DNA of 64,000 bases, from positions 1 through 64,000 of the forward strand of contig JABSQZ010000008.1 of assembly GCA_013215505.1 (NCBI GenBank). The letters are read 5' to 3'. The notes below the pieces were generated by a model. That model did no database searches. It was not told the origin of the DNA and saw nothing but the letters and a program-made list of their open reading frames with translations. Each line of letters opens with the position of its first letter. Position 1 is the stretch's first letter. Position numbers and translations under genes: made by a program. The stretch comes from Oceanospirillaceae bacterium (GTDB lineage Bacteria; Pseudomonadota; Gammaproteobacteria; Pseudomonadales; Balneatricaceae). This document shows positions 18,202 through 25,901 of the stretch, piece after piece.

Positions 18202-18902
18202 GTTATTTAGTAGGCAAAAATCTCTGCGGCGGCTACGGTGGCCCCGACATTCTTAAAGACTGCAATATCGAAGTCGCTAAAGGCGAAGTTGTTGTTATCG
18301 TCGGCCCCAACGGTGCTGGCAAGTCCACTGCGATGAAAGCCTTTCTCGGCATGTTGCAGATGACCGGCGGCAGCATCACTCTCGGTGGTGAAGACATTAT
18401 GCATATGTCCCCACAACAGCGGGTTCGCCAGGGTATCGGCTTTGTACCGCAAACGCACAACGTATTTACCGGCCTGACAGTCGAAGAAAACTTAGAAATG
18501 GGTGCCTTTATCCGCGATGACGATATCTCCGGCACTATGGAAGAGATTTACGAGCTGTTCCCCATCTTAAAAGAAAAGCGCTTCCAGGCTGCAGGCGAGT
18601 TGTCCGGTGGACAGCGCCAGCAAGTGGCAGTGGGCCGGGCAATGATGACCCGCCCCTCAGTATTGATGCTGGATGAGCCTACCGCCGGTGTATCACCTAT
18701 CGTCATGGATGAGTTATTCGACCGTATTCTGGAAGTTAAGGCCAGAGACGTTGCCGTGCTGATGGTTGAGCAGAATGCACGCCAGGCGCTGGAGATAGCA
18801 GATAAAGGTTACGTGTTGGTAATGGGCGAAAACCGCTTTACCGGTACCGGCGCCGAACTGTTAGCTGATAATGATGTACGCAAATCTTTCTTGGGGGGAT
18901 AA
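18198..18902 (+). CDS. Branched-chain amino acid-type ABC transporter, ATPase LivF-like
   Basis: 234 residues, the normal LivF length. Walker A GPNGAGKST near residue 36, signature LSGGQRQQVAVGRAMM near residue 135, Walker B VLMLDEPTAGVSP. The start overlaps the LivG-like stop (ATGA). It forms a heterodimer with the LivG-like ATPase to drive import through the LivH/LivM-like channel. Confidence 0.9.
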   Translation: MSYLVGKNLCGGYGGPDILKDCNIEVAKGEVVVIVGPNGAGKSTAMKAFLGMLQMTGGSITLGGEDIMHMSPQQRVRQGIGFVPQTHNVFTGLTVEENLEMGAFIRDDDISGTMEEIYELFPILKEKRFQAAGELSGGQRQQVAVGRAMMTRPSVLMLDEPTAGVSPIVMDELFDRILEVKARDVAVLMVEQNARQALEIADKGYVLVMGENRFTGTGAELLADNDVRKSFLGG

Positions 18903-18905
18903 AAC

Positions 18906-19928
18906 ATGCCTGAATTTATCGATATTTTAAACGCCCTTGTATTGATGACCAACTACGTTATCTTACCGGCGCTAACTTACGGATCTCAACTGGCACTCGG
19001 GGCACTCGGTGTCACCCTGGTCTTTGGCATCTTACGTTTTTCCAATTTCGCCCATGGAGATACCATGGCCTTTGGCGCTATGGTGACTATTTTGATTACC
19101 TGGTGGTTCCAATCCATGGGTATCAGTTTTGGAGTACTGCCGACCGCACTTTTAGCACTGCCGTTTGGCATCGCTTTAACTGCAATGTTCCTACTCTTTA
19201 CCGATCGTTATGTCTACAGGCACTACCGCGGCATCGGTGCCAAACCTATCACTTTTGTGATGGTGTCAGTCGGTGTGATGTTTGTCATGAACGGCTTAGT
19301 GCGTTTTGTTATCGGCCCACAGGATCAACGTTTTGCCGATGGCGAACGCTTTATCTTTAAGGCCCGCGAGTTTAAAGACTGGTCCGGACTGGCGGAGGGA
19401 CTGGCACTGCGCAGCTCTCAGGTAATTACTATCGTTATTGCTATCGCCCTAGTGGCAGCGCTGTTCTGGTTCCTGCAAAAGACCAAAACCGGTAAGGCCA
19501 TGCGCGCCTTTTCCGACAACGAAAACCTCGCCTTACTGTCCGGTATAGACCCGGATAAAATCGTCCGTATCACCTGGATTTTGGCCGCTATATTAGCCAC
19601 GGTTGCCGGGGTCTTATACGGCCTGGATAAAAGTTTCAAACCCTTTGTCTATTTCCAACTACTGCTACCCATCTTTGCCGCCGCTATTGTCGGAGGCTTA
19701 GGAAAACCAGTAGGGGCAATTGCCGGAGGCTTTATTATAGCTTTCTCTGAAGTGGCAGTTACCTACGTCTACAAAAAGTTTTTAATCTATCTACTACCGA
19801 CCGATATGGAACCTGACAGCTTAGTGCAACTACTGGCAACAGAATATAAATTCGCGGTTTCCTTCGTCATCCTGGTGCTAGTCTTACTGGTTAAACCTAC
19901 CGGATTGTTTAAAGGGAAAGTAGTATGA
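18906..19928 (+). CDS. Branched-chain amino acid-type ABC transporter, permease LivH-like
   Basis: 340 residues with about eight hydrophobic segments. LGALGVTLVFGILRFSNFAHGD near residue 32 is the typical LivH/UrtB membrane entry, and GLGKPVGAIAGGFII near residue 262 is the coupling region (compare GLGSxxGA). It starts 3 bases after the LivF-like stop and overlaps the LivM-like start by 4 bases. Family is certain; the substrate (branched-chain or other amino acid, amide or urea) is not. Confidence 0.9.
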   Translation: MPEFIDILNALVLMTNYVILPALTYGSQLALGALGVTLVFGILRFSNFAHGDTMAFGAMVTILITWWFQSMGISFGVLPTALLALPFGIALTAMFLLFTDRYVYRHYRGIGAKPITFVMVSVGVMFVMNGLVRFVIGPQDQRFADGERFIFKAREFKDWSGLAEGLALRSSQVITIVIAIALVAALFWFLQKTKTGKAMRAFSDNENLALLSGIDPDKIVRITWILAAILATVAGVLYGLDKSFKPFVYFQLLLPIFAAAIVGGLGKPVGAIAGGFIIAFSEVAVTYVYKKFLIYLLPTDMEPDSLVQLLATEYKFAVSFVILVLVLLVKPTGLFKGKVV

Positions 19929-21304
19929 ATATTTTAACCAATAGCACACTGCGCCCCTACCTGGCCTTCACTATCATGGCGGCGCTGCTAGTATTTGTCG
20001 GCACTACCCAGTCCTGGGGGGTAGCGCTGACGCTGATCAACATGTGCATTATCTCAGCGATTATGGCCTTAGGGGTCAATATTCAATGGGGTTACGCCGG
20101 CCTTTTTAACGTCGGCATCATGGGCTTTTGTGCCTTGGGCGGTGCCGCGGCGGTGCTGGTTTCCAAAGCACCGGTCACTGAAGCTTGGAGTGCCGGTGGC
20201 GCAGGTATGGGCCTGGCTCTGTTATCTCTGGTCGGCGGCTGCAGTTTTGTCTTTATCCTCAACAAACTTTGGGGAAAGAGACCACTGCGCAAAACCGCAA
20301 CTTTCCTGGCCGCTTTAGCCGTGTACTTTTTAGCACGACATTTTTACGACCCGGCCAGTGCTGCTATTGAAGCAGTCGACCCGGCTAAAACCGGCTACTT
20401 AGGAGGCATGGGTCTACCTATTGTATTCTCCTGGCTGGTCGGTGGTCTGTTTGCCGCAGGCGCCGCCTGGCTGATTGGTAAAGTGACTCTAGGTCTGCGT
20501 ACCGATTATCTGGCGATTGCCACACTGGGTATCGCGGAAATCATAGTTGCGCTACTAAAAAACGAAGACTGGCTAACCCGTGGGGCAAAAAATGTCACCG
20601 GCTTACCCCGCCCGGTTCCCTTTGAAATTGACTTGCAACAAACGGGTTGGTTTATCGATCTGGTGCAGAACTTAAATTCAGGTGCACTGGCTAATCTGGC
20701 GACAGATGAACGTGCAGCAGCCCTGAAATCACTGGTTATGGATGCCTCAGGCATTTTTGTCAAACTCTGTTACGCCGGGTTATTTTTAACCGTATTAGTG
20801 ATTTTATTTACGCTCTGTCAGCTAGCACTGAATTCTCCCTGGGGTCGTATGGTCCGTGCTATCCGCGACAATGAGACAGCCTCTGCGGCCATGGGTAAAA
20901 ACATCAAGGCCCGACACTTGCAGATTTTTGTCATCGGCTCGGCGGTAGTGGGAATTGCCGGCGCGATGATGACGACTCTGGACGGGCAATTCACTCCTGG
21001 CACTTACAATCCACTGCGCTACACTTTCCTTATCTGGGTGATGGTAATCGTAGGGGGCTCCGGGAATAACTTAGGCTCCATCTTAGGCGGCTTCTTAGTC
21101 TGGTTTGTCTGGATCGAAGCTGAGCCGTTGGGGACCTGGTTGATGAGCATGGTGACATCGGGAATGGACCCGGCCAGTGATCTGCGAGCGCACCTGATAG
21201 GCAGTGCACAATATATGCGCCTGATGGTAATGGGAGCCGTATTACTGTTGGTGATGCGTTTTACCCCGGGCGGGATCCTGCCGGAAAAATCCGGGCATAA
21301 TTGA
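19925..21304 (+). CDS. Branched-chain amino acid-type ABC transporter, permease LivM-like
   Basis: 459 residues, about 40-100 longer than typical LivM. MALGVNIQWGYAGLFNVG near residue 41 and GLRTDYLAIATLGIAEI near residue 188 identify the family, and VIVGGSGNNLGSILGGFLVW near residue 375 is the ATPase-coupling region. The extra length comes from two insertions, at about residues 115-150 (between helices) and 210-275 (a probable periplasmic loop). It ends the membrane/ATPase part of the operon; three hairpins follow before the binding-protein gene. Confidence 0.88.
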   Translation: MNILTNSTLRPYLAFTIMAALLVFVGTTQSWGVALTLINMCIISAIMALGVNIQWGYAGLFNVGIMGFCALGGAAAVLVSKAPVTEAWSAGGAGMGLALLSLVGGCSFVFILNKLWGKRPLRKTATFLAALAVYFLARHFYDPASAAIEAVDPAKTGYLGGMGLPIVFSWLVGGLFAAGAAWLIGKVTLGLRTDYLAIATLGIAEIIVALLKNEDWLTRGAKNVTGLPRPVPFEIDLQQTGWFIDLVQNLNSGALANLATDERAAALKSLVMDASGIFVKLCYAGLFLTVLVILFTLCQLALNSPWGRMVRAIRDNETASAAMGKNIKARHLQIFVIGSAVVGIAGAMMTTLDGQFTPGTYNPLRYTFLIWVMVIVGGSGNNLGSILGGFLVWFVWIEAEPLGTWLMSMVTSGMDPASDLRAHLIGSAQYMRLMVMGAVLLLVMRFTPGGILPEKSGHN

Positions 21305-21311
21305 TTAAGCG

Positions 21312-21385
21312 CTCAGCCCCAGTTAAGTCACACACTCGGGCTGAGTACTTAGCAAACATAGCCAGTAACATATTGAACTGGCTAT
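21312..21385 (+). terminator. Two successive hairpins between the LivM-like and binding-protein genes
   Basis: CTCAGCCC (21312-21319) pairs with GGGCTGAG (21338-21345), and ATAGCCAGT (21358-21366) pairs perfectly with ACTGGCTAT (21377-21385). Neither has a T-run. A third, REP-like palindrome follows at once. Such stacks often stop or attenuate read-through and protect 3' ends, which would help set a different expression level for the separately promoted binding protein. Confidence 0.5.
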
Positions 21386-21425
21386 AGGGGGATATGCACG
21401 AGTCGAACTTATTCATATCTTCCCT
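21386..21425. repeat. GCGAAYAAGTC palindrome (REP-like), divergent copy 2
   Basis: An imperfect inverted repeat: GATATGCACGAGT (21391-21403) opposes ACTTATTCATATC. Read on the minus strand, the right arm is AAGATATGAATAAGTTC, which aligns with the AAGATGCGAATAAGTC arm of the palindrome at 14286-14329 with a few changes. It directly follows the second hairpin after the LivM-like gene. Confidence 0.5.
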
Positions 21426-21497
21426 GATTAAAGGCGGGCAGTTATTTTAATTAAGTGCCTGTTATTTAAGCGCAGTCTGTGTAAAATGCCATGACTG

Positions 21498-21503
21498 TAT
21501 AAT
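21498..21503 (+). promoter_or_regulatory. Putative -10 box of the binding-protein gene
   Basis: A perfect TATAAT, 79 bases before the ATG, in AT-rich sequence. The -35 region at the right distance (GTCTGT at 21475-21480) matches the consensus poorly. An own promoter would allow the binding protein to be made in excess over the membrane parts, which is common for such importers. Confidence 0.45.
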
Positions 21504-21581
21504 GATAATAAAATTAAAAATGGTATTAGTTGCCTGACAAAATATTCGCAGGCACTACATCAGAAAAATTGGAGAATACCG

Positions 21582-22775
21582 ATGAAAAAGCATCTTTTGA
21601 CCGTCGCTCTAGCAGCTGCATTAGCTACATCTGGTTTGGCTACCGCTGGCGATAACATCAAAGTAGGCGTTATCTTAGGCTACACAGGTCCTATTGAATC
21701 ACTGACACCTGACATGGCTGCCTCTGCAGAGCTGGCTTTTAAAGAAGCTTCTGACTCTGGCATGTTACTAGGCGGCAGCACTATCGAATCTATCCGCGCC
21801 GACTCAACTTGTATCGATGCCTCAGCTGCGACTGCCGCTGCAGAACGTTTAATCACTGCTGATAAAGTTGTCGCTATCATGGGCGCTGACTGCTCTGGTG
21901 TAACAACGGCTATCGCTAACTCAGTTGCTGTACCCAATGGTGTAGTGATGGTTTCTCCGTCTGCGACTACCCCGGCACTAAGTACCATTGAAGATAAAGG
22001 TTTGTTCTTCCGCACCGCCCCCTCTGACGCTCGCCAAGGTCAAGTACTGGCTGACGCTGTATTTGAAGCCGGCACTACCAACATCGCTGTTACTTACACT
22101 AACAACGACTACGGCAAAGGTTTATCCGACTCTTTCGTTGGCGCATTTAAAGCTCTGGGCGGAAAAGTATCCATCGTCGCTGCGCACGAAGATGGCAAGG
22201 CTGATTACTCAGCTGAAGTTGCTGCACTTGCAGCCTCTGGTGGTGAAAGGCTAGCGGTGCTTGGTTACTTAGATCAAGGTGGTAAAGGTATCATTCAGGC
22301 CTCTATAGATACTGGTGCTTTCGAAACTTTCGCCCTGGGCGATGGCATGATAGGCCAGTCTCTGGTAGACGCTTTCGGCGCTGATATGGTTGATACTATC
22401 GGTACCTCTCCTGGTGGAGAGAGCGATGCGATGGACAACTTTGTGAAGATGGCTAAAGCTAACAAAATCGGTGGTGAAGGCCCGTATGACGGAACTTCTT
22501 ACGATGCTGGCGCTTTAATCGTACTGGCTATGCAAGCTGGCGGTTCTGCAGATCGCGCTTCTATCCAGGCAAACATGATGTCAGTAGCTAACGCTCCAGG
22601 TACTAAAATCTACCCGGGCGAGCTGAAGAAAGCGCTGGAAATTCTTGCCGGTGGCGGTCAGGTCGATTACGTTGGTGCCACTAACATTGAATTCAATGAC
22701 GTTGGTGAAGTTAACGGTGTATACCGTCAGCTAGAAATCAAAGACAACAAATTCTCACTGGTTAAAGTTCGCTAA
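21582..22775 (+). CDS. Periplasmic binding protein, LivJ-like (Peripla_BP_6)
   Basis: 397 residues with a clear signal peptide (MKKHLLTVALAAALATSG, cleavage after ATAGD-type Ala near residue 23). The mature part begins with IKVGVILGYTGPIESL, the type I periplasmic-binding fold for amino acids and amides, and keeps SPSATTPAL and TYTNNDYGKGLSDSF. The start has GGAG at 8-base spacing. It delivers ligand to the LivH/LivM-like channel encoded upstream. Ligand identity cannot be read from the sequence. Confidence 0.9.
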   Translation: MKKHLLTVALAAALATSGLATAGDNIKVGVILGYTGPIESLTPDMAASAELAFKEASDSGMLLGGSTIESIRADSTCIDASAATAAAERLITADKVVAIMGADCSGVTTAIANSVAVPNGVVMVSPSATTPALSTIEDKGLFFRTAPSDARQGQVLADAVFEAGTTNIAVTYTNNDYGKGLSDSFVGAFKALGGKVSIVAAHEDGKADYSAEVAALAASGGERLAVLGYLDQGGKGIIQASIDTGAFETFALGDGMIGQSLVDAFGADMVDTIGTSPGGESDAMDNFVKMAKANKIGGEGPYDGTSYDAGALIVLAMQAGGSADRASIQANMMSVANAPGTKIYPGELKKALEILAGGGQVDYVGATNIEFNDVGEVNGVYRQLEIKDNKFSLVKVR

Positions 22776-22825
22776 ACACTGTTGTCAGTATCGGCTAGCT
22801 GCTTCTAGCTAGTTAGCCAACACGG

Positions 22826-22860
22826 AAAGCCAGTATATTCATGTATACTGGCTTTTTTTT
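22826..22860 (+). terminator. Intrinsic terminator of the amino-acid importer operon
   Basis: AAAGCCAGTATA (22826-22837) pairs perfectly with TATACTGGCTTT (22844-22855) around a 6-base loop and runs into eight T residues. It is a textbook Rho-independent terminator, 50 bases after the binding-protein stop. Confidence 0.92.
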
Positions 22861-22932
22861 CGACTAAATTACTGCTTTAAGCAGGAAATACCTATAGTTT
22901 TAGCTGCCTACTTTAAGGCACCGGGGATAACC

Positions 22933-23826
22933 TTGAGCGATAATCAGAACCTAAAAGCGGCCGCTATCATGATGTTCTCAATGGCAATGTTCACCACCGG
23001 CGATGCCATTATTAAATTTCTCAGTGACGACTTACCTATAGGCCAAATATTGTTCCTGCGCGGCGTTATGGTCTGCCTGCTATTTGTCATTTTATTAAAA
23101 AAGCAGCGACAGCAACTACTGCCAAAAGAGGGCTGGAACCGCTGGAACATACTGCGCGCCATGTTTGAGTTAATGATCGCCGCCAGTTACTTAGTGGGCC
23201 TGATCCTACTGCCCTTAGCCACTGCTGTGATACTGGTTTTCTGTGGCCCTATTATGCTAACTATCCTCGCCGCCACCGTGCTCAAAGAACAAGTTGGCTG
23301 GCGCCGTTGGAGTGCCGTACTGCTAGGCTTTGTCGGGGTAATTTTGGTGGCGGACTTAGAGCAGGCCTCGCTCACTTCCTGGGCAGTACTACTACCACTA
23401 CTGGCGGCTTTTCTAACCGCCTTGCGGGACATATTTGTGCGCAATATCCCCAATGTCCTCAGCTCGACCCAAATCGCCTTTACCACCGCCTGGATCGTCA
23501 CTATAGGTGGGCTATTAACTGTTCCCTTTGGCTGGAATACCGTCTCTAGCGAACACGCTGGGTTACTGGCTCTGGGCAGCGTCTTTATCATGGCCGCCTA
23601 TCTCAGTTATGTGGTCACCACCAGGATTGGCGAACTGTCGTTTGTCGCCCCGTTTAAATACACTTCAATCCCACTGGCGATGCTGATCGGCTATCTGATT
23701 TGGGGGGATGTACCTAGTGCTAGCTCTTACTTGGGAACGGCGATTATAATTGGCTCGGGGATGTTTATATTTGCCCGCGGCAAGAAGAGACAGGCTAATA
23801 AAGCAGTCGTGAGGCGTGAGGCGTGA
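22933..23826 (+). CDS. EamA/DMT-superfamily transporter
   Basis: 297 residues from a TTG start preceded by GGGGA. Ten hydrophobic segments form the two EamA repeats, with the N-terminal MMFSMAMFTTGDAIIKFLSD typical of the RhaT/YdcZ-like drug/metabolite transporters; TALRDIFVRNI marks the loop in the second half. It sits in the inner membrane and probably exports a metabolite; the substrate is unknown. The last codons and the stop lie inside a 7-base tandem repeat. Confidence 0.8.
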   Translation: MSDNQNLKAAAIMMFSMAMFTTGDAIIKFLSDDLPIGQILFLRGVMVCLLFVILLKKQRQQLLPKEGWNRWNILRAMFELMIAASYLVGLILLPLATAVILVFCGPIMLTILAATVLKEQVGWRRWSAVLLGFVGVILVADLEQASLTSWAVLLPLLAAFLTALRDIFVRNIPNVLSSTQIAFTTAWIVTIGGLLTVPFGWNTVSSEHAGLLALGSVFIMAAYLSYVVTTRIGELSFVAPFKYTSIPLAMLIGYLIWGDVPSASSYLGTAIIIGSGMFIFARGKKRQANKAVVRREA

Positions 23827-23862
23827 GGCGTGAGGCGTGAGGCGTGAGGCGTGAGGCGTGAG
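23809..23862 (+). repeat. Heptanucleotide tandem repeat (GTGAGGC, 7 copies plus a partial)
   Basis: Seven exact units of GTGAGGC (23809-23857) plus GTGAG. The array begins in the last six codons of the EamA transporter gene and contains its stop codon (TGA, 23824-23826). Because the unit is not a multiple of three and contains TGA, all frames close within three units, so copy changes would hardly affect the protein. Confidence 0.97.
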
Positions 23863-23925
23863 TTAACATTGTAAAAATTTTATTAATTTATTTTTAATAA
23901 TTTAAATTAATATAATTGAAGTGCA

Positions 23926-24134
23926 GTTTCGCCTGCGGCGAGTTCATTTCTTTTAAATGGGCCAAAAGAAACGGAACCAAAGAAAACTCCACCCTATATC
24001 GCCGAAAGACTCCTCCGCTCTGAGCTAAATGATTGGCCGCTCATCAGCGCCATCCATGGCGCATTCGCTCTTCGCATCATCCTGATGCTACGCTTCAATC
24101 ATTTACCTCAGAGCTCCGGCGGCACTATCAAGGG
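23926..24134 (+). repeat. Structured intergenic repeat, copy A
   Basis: About 209 bases with a regular fold. A short hairpin TCGCC-TGC-GGCGA is followed by TTTCTTTT/AAAAGAAA, the unpaired block GCCGAAAGACTCCTCC (24001-24016), and a long stem GCTCTGAG/CTCAGAGC plus AAATGATTG/CAATCATTT that carries two tip hairpins (GCGCCAT-CC-ATGGCGC, GCATCA-TCC-TGATGC). It ends in GCTCCGGCGGCA and CAAGGG. A second copy in opposite orientation lies at 24272-24470; there the same helices have different sequence but still pair. No open frame of note. Confidence 0.85.
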
Positions 24135-24271
24135 AACTGGGCAGCTCTGTATTTAGCTTCTGTATTTGTGTTCTGTTCCCATTTATTGTTCTAGTGATCG
24201 TCATATTCTCTGATATACACTAATAAATAAACTCCTAAAGCTGCGTTTTAACTACGGAGTTACTTCCCCCC
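24135..24271. other. Spacer between the two structured repeats
   Basis: 137 AT-rich bases with no gene or recognised motif. At the junction with copy B is a run of nine C (24266-24274). Confidence 0.6.
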
Positions 24272-24470
24272 CCCTTGGATTGCCGCCGGAGCTATTTGTT
24301 AAATTGACGAAGCGGAGCGACAGGATGTCGCGCAGAGTGAGTGGGACAGGGATGTCCCTATGAGCGGCCGGCAATTTAGCAAATAGCGGAGGAGTCTTTC
24401 GGCAATCTTGGGCGAGCTTTTTTGGTTACTCTTTTGCACGAGCAAAAAAGTAACTCGTTGAAAACGAAAC
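24272..24470 (-). repeat. Structured intergenic repeat, copy B (inverted)
   Basis: About 199 bases, the same element as copy A read on the minus strand. The blocks GCCGAAAGACTCCTCCGCT, GGCCGCTCAT and AGCTCCGGCGGCA are identical in both. Helices are conserved as pairs, not as sequence: TCGTT-TTC-AACGA replaces TCGCC-TGC-GGCGA, GCTATTTG/CAAATAGC replaces GCTCTGAG/CTCAGAGC, and the tips become GGGACA/TGTCCC and GCGACA/TGTCGC. The second hairpin (GTTACTTTTTTGC opposite GCAAAAGAGTAAC) is longer than in copy A. Confidence 0.85.
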
Positions 24471-24612
24471 ATCCCTTCAAGACCAATTAAATTTCAGCAC
24501 ATCAATATGTTAAATCAACCGCCTCTAAAGACGAATCTTAAAAGAAAAATCAGTCAAAAAAGAGAATTACCATCTTAATGGTATGATATCCAAAGAACAT
24601 ATCTGCAGGCAC

Positions 24613-24636
24613 AAAAAAAGCCCTCTCGGGCTTTTT
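24613..24636 (-). terminator. Intrinsic terminator of fba
   Basis: AAAAAGCCC and GGGCTTTTT arms around CTCTC... on the plus strand; read on the minus strand it is AGAAAAAGCCCGAGAGGG followed by CTTTTTTT, a strong Rho-independent terminator 18 bases after the fba stop. A T-run on the other strand would also let it act from the left. Confidence 0.9.
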
Positions 24637-24653
24637 CTAACAGCGACTAATGC

Positions 24654-25703
24654 TTAGTAAGTACCGTTCTCATAACCGTCGGCCATATCTTCAAGGCTGA
24701 TAGCTTTAAGCTTGCTGGCCTGGCCAGCAGCATTAAACGCCTCATAGCGTGCTATGCTGATATCACGCATCGCCACTGTGGCCACTGCCAGGAACTTACG
24801 TGGATCAAATTCAGTCGGGTTTTGCGCCAGGAAGCGACGTACCGCACCGGTGGAGGCTAAGCGTAAATCAGTATCAATATTGATCTTGCGCACTCCGTGT
24901 CTGATGCCTTGAACTATCTGCTCAACCGGCACACCGTAAGTTTCAGGAATTTTGCCACCAAATTCATTGATCACTGCCAGCCACTCTTGAGGCACTGAAG
25001 AGGAACCGTGCATGACTAAATGGGTATTGGGAATGCGGCTGTGGATCTTCTTAATTAAATCGATAGACAGAATATCGTCAGTCGGTGGACGACTGAATTT
25101 GTAGGCACCATGGGAAGTACCGCAGGCAATTGCCAGTGCGTCTACTTTGGTTTTAGCGACAAAATCAGCAGCTTCGTCAGGATCCGTAAGCATTTGCTCC
25201 ATAGAGAGCTTGCCCTCTGCACCTACGCCGTCTTCCTCGCCCGCTTCACCAGTCTCCAGAGATCCCAGGCAACCCAGTTCGCCTTCCACTGAAACGCCAC
25301 AGGCGTGGGCCATTTCCACAGTGCGACGGGTGACGTCGACGTTGTATTCGTAAGTTGACGGGGTCTTACCGTTTTCCAACAGCGATCCATCCATCATCAC
25401 CGACGAGAAACCCATGGCAATAGAGCGCTGACAAATAGCCGGGGAAGTACCGTGATCTTGATGCATACAGACGGGAATGTGTGGGAATTCGGCGATAGCC
25501 GCCAGAATCATATGTCTTAAAAAATTTGATCCGGCGTACTTTCTGGCGCCCGCTGATGCCTGTACTATAACTGGGGAATCCGTTTTATCTGCGGCTTCCA
25601 TTATCGCCCGCATCTGCTCTAAGTTGTTTACGTTAAAGGCGGGAATACCGTAGTCATTTTCCGCTGCATGATCCAGCAGTTGGCGCATCGAGATTAATGC
25701 CAT
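24654..25703 (-). CDS. fba: Class II fructose-1,6-bisphosphate aldolase
   Basis: 349 residues from the ATG at 25703, preceded by ACAGGT; an ATG nine codons upstream (25730) is possible but the family begins at [22 protein letters not shown] near residue 80 carries a zinc-binding histidine and the catalytic aspartate, and [24 protein letters not shown] and [11 protein letters not shown] are the later zinc- and phosphate-binding strands. It belongs to the Calvin-cycle-type class IIA subgroup (CbbA/FbaA-like), which cleaves or forms fructose bisphosphate in glycolysis and gluconeogenesis. It lies downstream of aspA on the same strand, 198 bases away. Confidence 0.93.
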   Translation of the reverse strand: MALISMRQLLDHAAENDYGIPAFNVNNLEQMRAIMEAADKTDSPVIVQASAGARKYAGSNFLRHMILAAIAEFPHIPVCMHQDHGTSPAICQRSIAMGFSSVMMDGSLLENGKTPSTYEYNVDVTRRTVEMAHACGVSVEGELGCLGSLETGEAGEEDGVGAEGKLSMEQMLTDPDEAADFVAKTKVDALAIACGTSHGAYKFSRPPTDDILSIDLIKKIHSRIPNTHLVMHGSSSVPQEWLAVINEFGGKIPETYGVPVEQIVQGIRHGVRKINIDTDLRLASTGAVRRFLAQNPTEFDPRKFLAVATVAMRDISIARYEAFNAAGQASKLKAISLEDMADGYENGTY

Positions 25704-25901
25704 GTCATAATACCTGTCAATTTCAGTCATTATTAAACGACAGTTAAAAGCTCATATTTAACTGCCATCGATTTTCAGCGGCATTCTAACAGACAGCGTC
25801 CGATAAACATAAAATTCTGCAAAACTTTCACCTTTAGCGCTGGGAAAATCCTGACGGACCGCTATTTTCTCAGCATTGCAGCATTGCTTAATGCCCCTGC
25901 G

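Noticed and set aside
21391-21410. tRNA T-loop-like GTCGAACTT sequence
   Set aside because: No acceptor stem or anticodon arm surrounds it; it is part of the palindromic repeat.
23809-23862. CRISPR array or attachment site
   Set aside because: A 7-base unit without spacers is a simple tandem repeat; no integrase or cas gene is nearby.
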